Numbered from the stretch's first letter, positions 32,082-40,902 are shown. The stretch: 49,815 bases of DNA from Oscillospiraceae bacterium (GCA_020025535.1 JAHHRY010000008.1:1-49815); one strand, 5' to 3'. Made by a program: numbers and translations. The notes: generated from the sequence alone by a model not told the origin.

Positions 32082-32927
32082 ATGGCAGGTGTTTCCTCAA
32101 AAGAAATCAAAAATCGCATCCGGAGCATGGAAAGCACCAAGCAGATTACCAAAGCCATGGAAATGGTTGCTGCCTCCAAGCTCCGTCGGGCACAGGTGCA
32201 GGTATCCAACGCACGCCCCTATTTTGAAACGCTGTATGCTACGATCAACGACATCGTAGTATGCAATCAAGATTTTTCCTCTGCCTATCTGACCGCACAG
32301 CCCAGCACAAAGAGTCTTTATGTAGTGATTGCCGGCGACCGCGGTCTGGCCGGCGGCTATAACAGCAACATCCTCAAGACCTGCTACGCCGAAATGGATA
32401 GCAAAGATGTTACCGTGCTGCCCATAGGAAAGAAGGCACTGGACTTTTTCAAAACCCGGAATATTCCCCTGCTGACAGAAAACTACTGTGATGCAGAGGA
32501 TATTTCCGTGGGTGACTGTTTTTCCATCGCCAAGCAGCTTTGCAAAGCATATCTCTCCGGTGAATACGGTGAGATTCGGATCGGTTTTACCAGTTTTGTG
32601 TCCGTTCTGACGCAGACCCCCGTTACCATGCAGATGCTTCCGCTGCTGCATCATGCTGTTCCTGAGAAAACCGCAGTTTCTTCGGATATTGTCTATGAGC
32701 CGGACAGCGTTTCCGTCTTTGATGCCATCATTCCCGAATATGTAGGCGGTATTCTCTATGGTGCCCTGTGTGAAAGCCGTGCTGCAGAGCAGGCCGCACG
32801 CCGCACCGCTATGGACTCTGCCACCCAAAACGCCGACGATATGATTGCTGACCTGAGCCTGAAGTTTAACCGGGCCCGTCAGGCAGCAATCACGCAGGAA
32901 ATCACCGAAATCGTCGCAGGCTCCTGA
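32082..32927 (+). CDS. atpG: ATP synthase F1 subunit gamma
   Basis: The central rotor shaft, 281 aa. N-terminal coiled coil begins KEIKNRIRSMESTKQITKAM, the family signature; GDRGLAGGYNSN is the conserved Rossmann-like part; the C-terminal helix carries ALCESRAAEQAARRTAMDSAT. AGGAG lies 10 nt before the ATG. A 36-nt gap separates it from atpD. Confidence 0.96.
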   Translation: MAGVSSKEIKNRIRSMESTKQITKAMEMVAASKLRRAQVQVSNARPYFETLYATINDIVVCNQDFSSAYLTAQPSTKSLYVVIAGDRGLAGGYNSNILKTCYAEMDSKDVTVLPIGKKALDFFKTRNIPLLTENYCDAEDISVGDCFSIAKQLCKAYLSGEYGEIRIGFTSFVSVLTQTPVTMQMLPLLHHAVPEKTAVSSDIVYEPDSVSVFDAIIPEYVGGILYGALCESRAAEQAARRTAMDSATQNADDMIADLSLKFNRARQAAITQEITEIVAGS

Positions 32928-32963
32928 TAAGAGCCATCATTTCAACACAAGGAGTTGAATCCA

Positions 32964-34361
32964 ATGGCCAAAAACAAGGGAACAGTCATCCAGGTTATGG
33001 GTCCTGTTCTGGATATTCGCTTTGCGGATGACCAGCTGCCCCAGCTGCTCAACGCAATTGAGATCCCCCATGGGGAAAATACCGTTATAGCCGAAGTTGC
33101 CCAGCACATTGGTGACAATGTGGTGCGCTGCATCGCTATGAGCTCCACCGATGGTCTGCAGCGTGGTACCGAAGCCGTGGATACCGGCGCACCCATCAGC
33201 GTTCCTGTCGGCGAAGCATGCCTGGGTCGTGTGTTTAATCTTCTGGGTCAGCCCATTGATGAAGGCGCACCCATGCCCGAAACTGAGCATTGGCCCATCC
33301 ACCGCCCCGCTCCCTCCTACGAGGAGCAGCAGCCCGCCACCGAGATTCTGGAAACCGGTATCAAGGTCGTCGACCTGATCTGCCCCTATGCAAAGGGCGG
33401 CAAAATCGGTCTGTTCGGCGGTGCAGGTGTCGGCAAGACCGTCCTGATTCAGGAGCTGATCTACAACATTGCCACTGCCCATAACGGCTACTCCGTATTC
33501 ACCGGCGTTGGTGAACGTACCCGTGAAGGCAATGACCTCTACAACGAAATGACCGAATCCGGCGTCATTAAAAAGACCGCCATGGTCTTCGGTCAGATGA
33601 ACGAGCCCCCCGGAGCCCGTATGCGTGTAGGCCTTTCCGGCCTGACGATGGCAGAGTACTTCCGTGATGTGAAGCATCAGGACGTGCTGCTGTTCATCGA
33701 CAACATCTTCCGTTTCACGCAGGCCGGTTCCGAAGTTTCCGCTCTGCTGGGACGTATGCCTTCTGCCGTTGGCTATCAGCCCACGCTGGCAACGGAAATG
33801 GGCGCTCTGCAGGAGCGTATCACCTCCACAAAGAACGGCTCCATTACCTCCGTTCAGGCGGTCTATGTCCCTGCTGACGACTACACCGACCCCGCTCCCG
33901 CCACAACCTTCGCACACCTGGATGCTACCACTGCCCTGGACAGAAGCATTGCTTCTCTGGGTATCTTCCCTGCCGTGGATCCTCTGGCTTCCACTTCCCG
34001 TATCCTGAGTCCGGAAATTCTGGGCAACGAGCATTACGAAACCGCCCGTTCCGTCCAGCGGATTCTGCAGCGGTACAAGGAACTGCAGGATATTATCGCT
34101 ATCATGGGTATGGACGAGCTTTCCGACGAAGACAAGCTGACCGTCAGCCGTGCCCGTAAGGTGCAGCGTTTCCTGTCTCAGCCCTTCCATGTGGCAGAGC
34201 AGTTCACCGGTTATCAGGGCAAGTACGTTCCTCTGAAGGAAACCATCCGCGGCTTTAAGGAAATCATCGAGGGCAAGCACGACGATATTCCCGAGTCCTG
34301 CTTCCTCTTTGCCGGCACCATCGACGATGTGGTCGCAAAATGGAAGGGTGAGAACAAATGA
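32964..34361 (+). CDS. atpD: ATP synthase F1 subunit beta
   Basis: Catalytic subunit of 465 aa. P-loop GGAGVGKT, GVGERTREGNDLY with the catalytic Glu, FIDNIFRFTQAGSEVSALLGR and the DELSD-type loop MGMDELSDEDKL are all present. The ATG at 32964 is 9 nt after AAGGAG; the TTG three codons earlier falls inside the ribosome site. It overlaps atpC by ATGA. Confidence 0.98.
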   Translation: MAKNKGTVIQVMGPVLDIRFADDQLPQLLNAIEIPHGENTVIAEVAQHIGDNVVRCIAMSSTDGLQRGTEAVDTGAPISVPVGEACLGRVFNLLGQPIDEGAPMPETEHWPIHRPAPSYEEQQPATEILETGIKVVDLICPYAKGGKIGLFGGAGVGKTVLIQELIYNIATAHNGYSVFTGVGERTREGNDLYNEMTESGVIKKTAMVFGQMNEPPGARMRVGLSGLTMAEYFRDVKHQDVLLFIDNIFRFTQAGSEVSALLGRMPSAVGYQPTLATEMGALQERITSTKNGSITSVQAVYVPADDYTDPAPATTFAHLDATTALDRSIASLGIFPAVDPLASTSRILSPEILGNEHYETARSVQRILQRYKELQDIIAIMGMDELSDEDKLTVSRARKVQRFLSQPFHVAEQFTGYQGKYVPLKETIRGFKEIIEGKHDDIPESCFLFAGTIDDVVAKWKGENK

Positions 34362-34762
34362 CACCTTTCTCCCTGAAGATCGTCACGCCTGACGGTCTCG
34401 CCTACACAGGACAGGCAGAAGAAGTCATCGTCCGCACCACCACCGGTGATTTGGGTATTATGGCAGGACACATCAACTGTGTTGCCCCGTTGGGTATGGG
34501 AAAGGCCACCATCGTCATTGACGGCAAGCGCAGATACGCCGCCTGTATCGGCGGTATGGTCAGCGTAGTGGACGGCAAGGTGACTCTGGTGCCCACCACC
34601 TTTGAATGGGCAGACAAGATCGACGCTCAGCGCGCCGAAGTCTCCTATCAGAGGGCACAGGACGTGCTCCGCAATAAAAACTCCACGAATACCGAGATCA
34701 AGCTGGCAGAAGCACGGCTGCGTCGTGCTCTGGTGCGAAAGAACGTGGCCTCTGGCAGATAA
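34358..34762 (+). CDS. atpC: ATP synthase F1 subunit epsilon
   Basis: A 134-aa subunit with the N-terminal beta-sandwich (FSLKIVTPDGLAYTGQAEEV, then GDLGIMAGH) and C-terminal helices rich in Arg, Ala and Glu that can inhibit the enzyme. It binds gamma at the foot of the shaft. Start overlaps the atpD stop by 4 nt. Last gene of the operon; a strong terminator follows. Confidence 0.95.
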   Translation: MTPFSLKIVTPDGLAYTGQAEEVIVRTTTGDLGIMAGHINCVAPLGMGKATIVIDGKRRYAACIGGMVSVVDGKVTLVPTTFEWADKIDAQRAEVSYQRAQDVLRNKNSTNTEIKLAEARLRRALVRKNVASGR

Positions 34763-34764
34763 GC

Positions 34765-34800
34765 AAAAGGGTGTATCTTTTGATACACCCTTTTTTCTTT
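34765..34800 (+). terminator. Terminator of the ATP synthase operon
   Basis: Perfect 13-bp stem AAAAGGGTGTATC (34765-34777) with GATACACCCTTTT (34782-34794), loop TTTT, then TTCTTT. It begins 2 nt after the atpC stop. Confidence 0.92.
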
Positions 34801-34871
34801 GTCTTTGTCCCAAAATAGCGGCTTGTGATCAGTATTTTTTCGATATTTTGCTAAAATTTACAACTTCCCTC

Positions 34872-34900
34872 TTGTAAATTCCGCTGAATTGGCGTATACT
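34872..34900 (+). promoter_or_regulatory. asnS promoter
   Basis: TTGTAA (34872-34877), 17-nt spacer, TATACT (34895-34900), about 35 nt before the asnS start. The short leader leaves no room for a T-box. Confidence 0.78.
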
Positions 34901-34935
34901 CAATCTATATTTTGATTGACAAGTGAGGATTCATT

Positions 34936-36327
34936 ATGGAACTGATTTCTGTCCGTGAACTGTTCAAGAACACCTCCGCATACGTCGGAAAGGAAGTCGA
35001 AGTAGGCGGCTGGGTGCGTTCTATTCGTGCAAGCAAGCAGTTTGGCTTCATTGTTCTGAACGACGGTACCTATTTCACCCCTGTACAGGTAGTTTATCAC
35101 GACAATATGGAGAATTTCCAGGAGATTTCCAAGACCAATGTTGGTGCTGCCCTGATCGTTAAGGGCACCCTGGTTGAAACTCCCGATGCAAAGCAGCCCT
35201 TTGAGATTCAGGCAGAGAGCGTCTTTGTGGAAGGCGCTTCCAGCGGTGACTATCCCCTGCAGAAGAAGCGTCACTCTCTGGAGTTCCTGCGTACCATGAC
35301 CCATCTGCGCCCCAGAACAAATACTTTCCAGGCTGTGTTCCGTGTACGCAGTCTGATTGCCTACGCCATCCATCAGTTCTTCCAGGAACGTGATTTCGTA
35401 TATGTCCATACACCCCTGATTACCGGTTCCGACTGTGAGGGTGCAGGCGAAATGTTCCAGGTTACCACTCTGGATCTGAACAACATCCCCAGAACCGAGG
35501 ACGGCAAGGTTGATTACTCTCAGGACTTCTATGGCAAGCCCACCAACCTGACCGTTTCCGGCCAGCTGAACGGTGAAACCTTTGCCATGGCTTTCAAGAA
35601 CATCTACACCTTCGGACCTACCTTCCGTGCCGAGAACTCCAACACCACCCGCCACGCTGCCGAATTCTGGATGATCGAGCCGGAAATTGCATTTGCCGAT
35701 CTGTCCGATGATATGCGTCTGGCAGAAGATATGCTCAAGTATGTCATCGCCTATGTGCTGGAGCACGCCCCCGAGGAGATGGAGTTCTTCAACTCTTTCG
35801 TAGACAAGGGTCTGCTGGAACGTCTGCAGCATGTGCTGACCTCCGACTTCGGTCACATCACTTACACCGAAGCCGTGGAAATTCTGGAAAAGCACAACGA
35901 TGCCTTTGAATACCCCGTCCATTGGGGCAGCGATCTGCAGACCGAACACGAGCGCTATCTGACCGAAGTTGTGTTCAAGAAGCCCGTATTCGTTACCGAT
36001 TATCCCAAGGAGATCAAGGCTTTCTATATGAAGCTCAACCCCGATGGAAAGACCGTTGCCGCTATGGACTGTCTGGTTCCCGGCATCGGCGAGATTATCG
36101 GCGGCAGCCAGCGTGAAGACAACTACGAGATTCTGAAGTCCCGTATTGAAGAGCTGGGTATGAAGCCTGAAGACTACAGCTTCTACATGGATCTGCGTAA
36201 GTACGGCTCCGCCCGTCATGCCGGTTTCGGCCTGGGCTTCGAGCGCTGTGTCATGTATCTGACCGGTATGGGCAACATCCGTGATGTTCTCCCCTTCCCC
36301 AGAACTGTTGGCAACTGCGAACTGTAA
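34936..36327 (+). CDS. asnS: Asparaginyl-tRNA synthetase
   Basis: Class IIb synthetase (463 aa) that charges tRNA-Asn. An N-terminal OB-fold (VGGWVRSIRASKQFGFIVLNDG) binds the anticodon. The catalytic domain shows motif 2 (FRAENSNTTRHAAEFWMIEPE) and motif 3 (GFGLGFERCVMYLTG). The HAAEFWM and NTTRH segments fit AsnRS rather than AspRS, so this organism can charge Asn directly. GAGGA precedes the ATG. Own promoter and terminator. Confidence 0.96.
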   Translation: MELISVRELFKNTSAYVGKEVEVGGWVRSIRASKQFGFIVLNDGTYFTPVQVVYHDNMENFQEISKTNVGAALIVKGTLVETPDAKQPFEIQAESVFVEGASSGDYPLQKKRHSLEFLRTMTHLRPRTNTFQAVFRVRSLIAYAIHQFFQERDFVYVHTPLITGSDCEGAGEMFQVTTLDLNNIPRTEDGKVDYSQDFYGKPTNLTVSGQLNGETFAMAFKNIYTFGPTFRAENSNTTRHAAEFWMIEPEIAFADLSDDMRLAEDMLKYVIAYVLEHAPEEMEFFNSFVDKGLLERLQHVLTSDFGHITYTEAVEILEKHNDAFEYPVHWGSDLQTEHERYLTEVVFKKPVFVTDYPKEIKAFYMKLNPDGKTVAAMDCLVPGIGEIIGGSQREDNYEILKSRIEELGMKPEDYSFYMDLRKYGSARHAGFGLGFERCVMYLTGMGNIRDVLPFPRTVGNCEL

Positions 36328-36339
36328 ATTATCAGCACA

Positions 36340-36369
36340 AGAGGCAGCCCGTTCGGGCTGCCTCTTTCT
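36340..36369 (+). terminator. asnS terminator
   Basis: Stem AGAGGCAGCCCG (36340-36351) with CGGGCTGCCTCT (36354-36365), followed by TTCTG. It starts 12 nt after the asnS stop. Confidence 0.8.
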
Positions 36370-36371
36370 GC

Positions 36372-36396
36372 ATATGACAGGTCTGTATATGACAGG
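36372..36396. repeat. Short direct repeat between two terminators
   Basis: ATATGACAGG occurs twice (36372-36381 and 36387-36396) with a 15-nt period, between the asnS terminator and the XRE-gene terminator. Probably slippage; no function seen. Confidence 0.5.
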
Positions 36397-36430
36397 CCAA
36401 AAAATGCCGCCGGACAACCGGCGGCATTTT
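36395..36430 (-). terminator. Terminator of the XRE regulator gene
   Basis: Perfect 13-bp stem AAAATGCCGCCGG (36401-36413) with CCGGCGGCATTTT (36418-36430) and a 4-nt loop; on the minus strand it continues into TTTTTTGG. It lies 5 nt past the stop codon and faces the asnS terminator. Confidence 0.85.
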
Positions 36431-36435
36431 ATTGA

Positions 36436-37059
36436 TCAATTCTTTTGCTTTGCGTTTCGACCCTGCAGGCAGGACCAAACCAAAATAATCAGCTGTCCGG
36501 GAACTCCCAGCACAAACAGCTGCCATGCTGCAATTCCGACTGTCAGCAGAGTGGCTACGAGAGACGCCAGAGTCGTCCATACCAGAAGCGAAATAATCAG
36601 GTAATTTCTGCGGGGCTTAAACCAGATGGAGTTAAACACCAGCCACACAATCATACTCACCGGCAGGGCGTATATAAAAGACAGCCAGCGTCCCTCCAGA
36701 TCGGGGACAATCAAATCCATCAGCACATAAAATAGAGTAGCCACCAGCCACACCAGCAGCACGCTCAAAGTCGTCACCACTGTACGGTTGCGTCTGGAAT
36801 CGGCCGTGACTTCCGCAGGTTTTTCCTGTACTTCCTGCTTTTCCTCGTGGGTTTCTTCCAGCAGATAATCCACCTGAACGCCAAAAATATCAGCAATATG
36901 CTTCAAAACGGCAATATCCGGCACGGATTCGCCCCGTTCCCATTTGGAAATGGCTTTGTCAGAATAATTCAGTTTTTCAGCCAATTCCAGCTGGGTCATC
37001 TTTTTAGAGACCCGCAAATCGGTGATATTTTTCGCAATAATGGGTTTGATATCTTCCAC
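36436..37059 (-). CDS. XRE-family regulator with membrane domain
   Basis: A 207-aa protein. Residues 1-65 are a Cro/cI-type helix-turn-helix (DLRVSKKMTQLELAEKLNYSDKAISKWERG is the recognition unit). A charged linker (about 68-92) follows, then about four hydrophobic helices in residues 93-200. This is the layout of membrane-tethered XRE regulators common in Clostridia; what the membrane part senses is unknown. The start is a GTG at 37059 with GAGG 7 nt upstream. It has its own promoter. A lone gene with no obvious target beside it except uxaC. Confidence 0.85.
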   Translation of the reverse strand: MEDIKPIIAKNITDLRVSKKMTQLELAEKLNYSDKAISKWERGESVPDIAVLKHIADIFGVQVDYLLEETHEEKQEVQEKPAEVTADSRRNRTVVTTLSVLLVWLVATLFYVLMDLIVPDLEGRWLSFIYALPVSMIVWLVFNSIWFKPRRNYLIISLLVWTTLASLVATLLTVGIAAWQLFVLGVPGQLIILVWSCLQGRNAKQKN

Positions 37060-37089
37060 AGCTGTACCTCAAAGTCATATATTTAGAAT

Positions 37090-37118
37090 ATTGTAACACA
37101 CAATCGTCCGCAAATCAA
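37090..37118 (-). promoter_or_regulatory. Promoter of the XRE regulator gene
   Basis: TTGATT (complement of 37113-37118), 17-nt spacer, TACAAT (complement of 37090-37095), in the 84-nt gap after uxaC. No terminator is seen between uxaC and this promoter. Confidence 0.75.
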
Positions 37119-37143
37119 TACCCGCCGCAGCACCGGGAAACGA

Positions 37144-38562
37144 CTATTTCAGCCATTTATCAAAGCCGAAATAGTGCAAGGTATTGTAATAACTGATATT
37201 TTCCACCATTTTTCCAAGGGTGTTCCAATCGGCGGGATACTCGCCGTCCTCCACCAGCTGGCCAAAAAGATTGCACAGGATGCGTCGAAAATACTCATGG
37301 CGGGTATAGCTGAGGAAACTTCTGGAGTCGGTGAGCATCCCGTTGAAATGTCCCATGGCTCCAAGGCTCATCAGGCTGGTCATCTGTGCCTCCATGCCCA
37401 GCTTATGGTCATTGAACCACCAAGCTGAGCCTTGTTGAATCTTTCCGGGGATTTGGCTGTCCGTCTGAAACGCCCCGATGATGGAACCAACTGCGGCATT
37501 GTCCGAAGGATTCAGAGAATAGACGATGGTCTTCCCCAAAGCTCCTGCCTTCTCCAGCGCATTCAGCAGCCCACACAGGCCGGCGGCATTAGGGGCATCA
37601 TTGATGCAGTCGTAGCCGGTGTCGGGTCCCAGTTTCCGGAACATGGTATCGGAAGGATTCCGCAGGCATCCGAAATGGAGCTGGAGCACCCAGTCGCGCT
37701 TTGCATATTCCTTTCCTACTGCGATCAGCATGGCAGTATGATACGCCAGCTGCTGTTGGGCGGTGATCTTTCTGCCGGCCTTTGCGGCAGCAAACGCCGC
37801 ATCCAGTTCCTCTTCGTCCGCTTCCACACAGAAACAGAAGTCCAGCCCGTGGTCCGAAACACAGCAGCCATGATCGGCAAAATAAGCGATCCGGTCGCTC
37901 AGGGCACGGCGCATATCCGCAGCCGTATCAATGGAATACCCCACTACCTGTTCCAGCTTTGCTACATAGTCAGGAAAATCCGGCTTGTCCGCACGCATTG
38001 CCTTGTCCGGCCGAAAAGCAGGAAGAACCACAACGGAAGCCGAAGGATCGGCTGCCAGCAATTCGTGCGCCCTTAAATCATCTGCCGGGTCATCCGTGGT
38101 ACAGATCAGCCGTACATGGGACTTACGGATCAGCCCCCGGGCAGTCATATCCGGCCGCTTCAGCGTTTCGTTGCAGCGGCGGTAGATTTCCATTGCATTA
38201 TCCCCATTGAGCGGTTCCTCAATCCCAAAATATCGCTGAAGCTCCAGATGCGTCCAGTGATACAGTGGGTTTCCGATGAGATCAGGAATCGTCTCTGCCC
38301 ATTTCTGAAACTTTTCCTCAGGGGCAGCATCTCCCGTAATATAGCATTCCGCCACACCGCAGGAACGCATGGCACGCCATTTATAATGATCTGCGCCCAG
38401 CCAAAGCTGGGTGATATTTTCATAACGCCGATCCTCATATATCTCCATGGGATCGATATGACAGTGGTAATCGATAATAGGCATTTTGGCTGCGTACTCA
38501 TTGTAAAGCTTTCTGGCGGTCTGCGTTTTCAGCAAAAAATTCCGATCCATAAAAGGTGTCAT
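37144..38562 (-). CDS. uxaC: Uronate isomerase
   Basis: Converts D-glucuronate to D-fructuronate (and galacturonate to tagaturonate), the first cytoplasmic step of uronic-acid use, for example from pectin or host glucuronides. The 472-aa product has the amidohydrolase-type metal site IIDYHCHIDP, the segment TTDDPADDL, and the family phrases HFGCLRNPSD and TDSRSFLSYTRHEYFRR near the C-terminus. GGAGG lies 7 nt before the ATG at 38562. It stands alone: no uxuA, uxaB, kdgK or uronate transporter is nearby, so the rest of the pathway must be elsewhere. Confidence 0.94.
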   Translation of the reverse strand: MTPFMDRNFLLKTQTARKLYNEYAAKMPIIDYHCHIDPMEIYEDRRYENITQLWLGADHYKWRAMRSCGVAECYITGDAAPEEKFQKWAETIPDLIGNPLYHWTHLELQRYFGIEEPLNGDNAMEIYRRCNETLKRPDMTARGLIRKSHVRLICTTDDPADDLRAHELLAADPSASVVVLPAFRPDKAMRADKPDFPDYVAKLEQVVGYSIDTAADMRRALSDRIAYFADHGCCVSDHGLDFCFCVEADEEELDAAFAAAKAGRKITAQQQLAYHTAMLIAVGKEYAKRDWVLQLHFGCLRNPSDTMFRKLGPDTGYDCINDAPNAAGLCGLLNALEKAGALGKTIVYSLNPSDNAAVGSIIGAFQTDSQIPGKIQQGSAWWFNDHKLGMEAQMTSLMSLGAMGHFNGMLTDSRSFLSYTRHEYFRRILCNLFGQLVEDGEYPADWNTLGKMVENISYYNTLHYFGFDKWLK

Positions 38563-38583
38563 ACTTTTCCTCCATACACGTAT

Positions 38584-38598
38584 CGGAAGCGCTTTTCG
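38584..38598 (-). promoter_or_regulatory. Possible cre/LacI-type operator in the uxaC leader
   Basis: On the minus strand CGAAAAGCGCTTCCG has the central AAGCGCTT palindrome typical of catabolite-response (CcpA) and other LacI-family operators. It lies just downstream of the uxaC -10, a place where a bound repressor would block elongation. The match is partial. Confidence 0.4.
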
Positions 38599-38618
38599 TT
38601 TCCGTCGAAGATGATTTC

Positions 38619-38647
38619 ATTCTACCACAAACCGGTAGCTTTTTCAA
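38619..38647 (-). promoter_or_regulatory. uxaC promoter
   Basis: TTGAAA (complement of 38642-38647), 17-nt spacer, TAGAAT (complement of 38619-38624), about 57 nt before the uxaC start. Confidence 0.8.
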
Positions 38648-38721
38648 ATATTTCGCTGTATAAATTGTAGTACTTTTTCAAATAGTAACCAATAACAAAG
38701 GGCGTTTCTCCAATAAAACTA

Positions 38722-38750
38722 TTGATTTCCGACATACCCCATGGTATAAT
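38722..38750 (+). promoter_or_regulatory. Promoter of the hexapeptide transferase-glmM operon
   Basis: TTGATT (38722-38727), 17-nt spacer, perfect TATAAT (38745-38750), about 43 nt before the first gene. Confidence 0.82.
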
Positions 38751-38792
38751 TTCTTTGCCCGGAACATCCGGCAGAAAGGTTACGTGAGATTT

Positions 38793-39449
38793 ATGTATAC
38801 CATTCCTGAATTATACGATTTAAGTCACACTTTAGCAGCGGACTATCTCCGCAGTTTTCAATATCCCTGGGAAGCCCTGAAAGGCATCAAGGAATTTATT
38901 CTGAATCTGGGCAGCACGCTTCCCGCTGAGGAATACACAGAATGTCAGCCCCAGGTTTGGGTGCACAAAACAGCAAAGGTTGCACCGACCGCATATCTGG
39001 GTGCCCCCTGCATCATCGGCGCCGGCACCGAAGTGCGGCACTGTGCTTTTATCCGTGGCTCTGCACTGGTTGGCGAAAACTGCGTGGTCGGCAATTCCGT
39101 GGAGCTGAAAAACGTCATCCTGTTTGACAATGTCCAGGTCCCCCACTACAACTATGTGGGTGACAGCATTCTGGGCTACAAGTCACACATGGGCGCCGGC
39201 TCCATTACGTCCAACGTGAAATCAGACAAGCAGCTGGTGGTCATTCACACCCAGCCCCCCATTCCCACCGGCATCAAAAAAGTCGGTGCCATGCTGGGCG
39301 ACTGCGTGGAAGTCGGCTGCAACAGCGTTCTGAACCCCGGAACCATCATCGGCCGCAACAGCAATGTATATCCCCTTTCCTGCGTCAGAGGCGTTATCCC
39401 TGAAAACAGCATTTACAAAACCGGCGGCATCATCGCCGAAAAGAACTAA
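38793..39449 (+). CDS. Left-handed beta-helix (hexapeptide) transferase, GlmU-like
   Basis: A 218-aa protein with a short N-terminal helical part (about 1-50) and a hexapeptide-repeat beta-helix (about 55-200: repeats such as APTAYLGAPCIIGAG, FIRGSALVGENCVVGNSVE and MLGDCVEVGCNSVLNPGTIIG). It resembles the acetyltransferase half of GlmU but has no nucleotidyltransferase domain. It precedes glmM by 20 nt in one operon, so a part in amino-sugar activation (UDP-GlcNAc synthesis) is likely but inferred. The ATG at 38793 is preferred; an in-frame GTG at 38784 is close behind AAAGG and cannot be excluded. Confidence 0.78.
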   Translation: MYTIPELYDLSHTLAADYLRSFQYPWEALKGIKEFILNLGSTLPAEEYTECQPQVWVHKTAKVAPTAYLGAPCIIGAGTEVRHCAFIRGSALVGENCVVGNSVELKNVILFDNVQVPHYNYVGDSILGYKSHMGAGSITSNVKSDKQLVVIHTQPPIPTGIKKVGAMLGDCVEVGCNSVLNPGTIIGRNSNVYPLSCVRGVIPENSIYKTGGIIAEKN

Positions 39450-39469
39450 TCCTCAAAGGAGTTAAAAAT

Positions 39470-40858
39470 ATGGGCAAATATTTTGGAACTGACGGCTTCC
39501 GCGGAGAAGCCAATAAAAACCTCACAGCAGATCATGCTTTCAAAGTCGGACGTTTCCTCGGCTGGTATTACGGCGAGCTGCGCCGTCAGGCCGGAAACAC
39601 CGAGCCTCCTATGATCGTCATTGGTAAGGATACCCGTCGCTCCAGCTATATGTTTGAATATTCTCTGGCAGCCGGTCTTACCGCTTCCGGTGCCGATGCC
39701 TATCTGCTTCATGTCACAACGACCCCGTCCGTTGCCTATGTAACCCGGATGGATACATTCGACTGCGGCGTTATGATTTCCGCAAGCCATAACCCCTATT
39801 ATGACAACGGAATTAAGTTAATCAACAGCCAGGGCGAGAAAATGGACGAAACCACCATTAGCTATGTCGAAGCTTATCTGGATGGTAAGCTGGAGCTGTT
39901 CGGTCAGCACTGGGAGGAACTCCCCTATGCCAGCCGGGAGCAGATCGGCCGCACTGTTGACTACGTTTCCGGCAGAAACCGCTACATCGGCTATCTTATC
40001 TCGCTGGGTATGTACTCCTTCAAGGGCATGAGAGTCGGTCTGGACTGTGCTAACGGTGCTTCCTGGAACATCGCCCGGTTGGTATTTGAGGCTCTGGGTG
40101 CCAAAACCTATATGATTAACAACGAACCGGACGGCCTGAACATCAACCAGAATGCCGGTTCCACCCACATTGAGATGCTGCAGAAGTTTGTCGTGGACAA
40201 TGGCCTGGACGTGGGCTTTGCTTACGACGGCGACGCTGACCGCTGCCTGTGCGTAGACGAAAAGGGCAACATCGTAACCGGCGACCACATTCTCTACATC
40301 CTCGGCAAATACATGAAATCCCGCGGTCATCTGGACAACAATACCGTTGTCACCACCGTCATGTCCAATTTTGGCCTGTATAAGGCCTTGGACGAAGCCG
40401 GAATCGGCTATGCAAAAACCGCTGTAGGCGACAAATACGTCTATGAGTATATGTCCAAAAACAATTGCCGCGTCGGCGGTGAGCAGTCCGGCCACATCAT
40501 CATTTCCAAGTATGCCACCACCGGTGACGGCATCCTCACCAGTCTGAAAATCATGGAGGTCATGTTGGCCAGAAAGCAGAAGCTCAGTGAACTCTGCTCC
40601 GGTCTTACCATCTATCCCCAGGTTCTGAAGAATGTGCGTGTGGAAGACAAAAGCGCAGCACAGAATGATCCCGCTGTTCAAGAAGCCGTCGCCGCCGTTG
40701 CTGCAAAGCTTGGCGACACCGGACGTATTTTGGTGCGTGAATCCGGCACCGAACCCGTCATTCGTGTCATGGTAGAATCCCCCTCAAAGGCCGAGTGTCA
40801 GGCCCTTGTGGACGAAGTTGTGGATGTTATCTGTGCACGTGGCCACGCCCGGGTATAA
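39470..40858 (+). CDS. glmM: Phosphoglucosamine mutase
   Basis: Converts glucosamine-6-phosphate to glucosamine-1-phosphate on the way to UDP-GlcNAc for peptidoglycan. The 462-aa phosphohexomutase has KYFGTDGFRG at the N-terminus (GlmM style), the phosphoserine loop MISASHNP (Ser106), the Mg2+ loop YDGDADRC, the sugar-binding loop GGEQSGH and the phosphate-binding loop RESGTEPVIRV. AAGGAG precedes the ATG. Co-transcribed with the GlmU-like gene. A related mutase specificity cannot be excluded, but the N-terminal signature and context favour GlmM. Confidence 0.92.
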   Translation: MGKYFGTDGFRGEANKNLTADHAFKVGRFLGWYYGELRRQAGNTEPPMIVIGKDTRRSSYMFEYSLAAGLTASGADAYLLHVTTTPSVAYVTRMDTFDCGVMISASHNPYYDNGIKLINSQGEKMDETTISYVEAYLDGKLELFGQHWEELPYASREQIGRTVDYVSGRNRYIGYLISLGMYSFKGMRVGLDCANGASWNIARLVFEALGAKTYMINNEPDGLNINQNAGSTHIEMLQKFVVDNGLDVGFAYDGDADRCLCVDEKGNIVTGDHILYILGKYMKSRGHLDNNTVVTTVMSNFGLYKALDEAGIGYAKTAVGDKYVYEYMSKNNCRVGGEQSGHIIISKYATTGDGILTSLKIMEVMLARKQKLSELCSGLTIYPQVLKNVRVEDKSAAQNDPAVQEAVAAVAAKLGDTGRILVRESGTEPVIRVMVESPSKAECQALVDEVVDVICARGHARV

Positions 40859-40874
40859 GTCAGTAAAATAAATT

Positions 40875-40902
40875 GTCCCCGGTGCTGTTGTGTACCGGGG
40901 AC
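40875..40902 (+). terminator. Hairpin after glmM
   Basis: Perfect 9-bp GC-rich stem GTCCCCGGT (40875-40883) with ACCGGGGAC (40894-40902). The tail GATTATTGTTT is only moderately T-rich. Confidence 0.65.

Noticed and set aside
34801..34935. T-box or other riboswitch upstream of asnS
   Set aside because: The promoter lies about 35 nt before the start codon, leaving no space for a T-box, and no specifier loop or antiterminator sequence is visible.
37059..37144. uxaC and the XRE gene as one dedicated operon
   Set aside because: A clear sigma-A promoter lies in the 84-nt gap, so the regulator has its own transcription even if some readthrough occurs.
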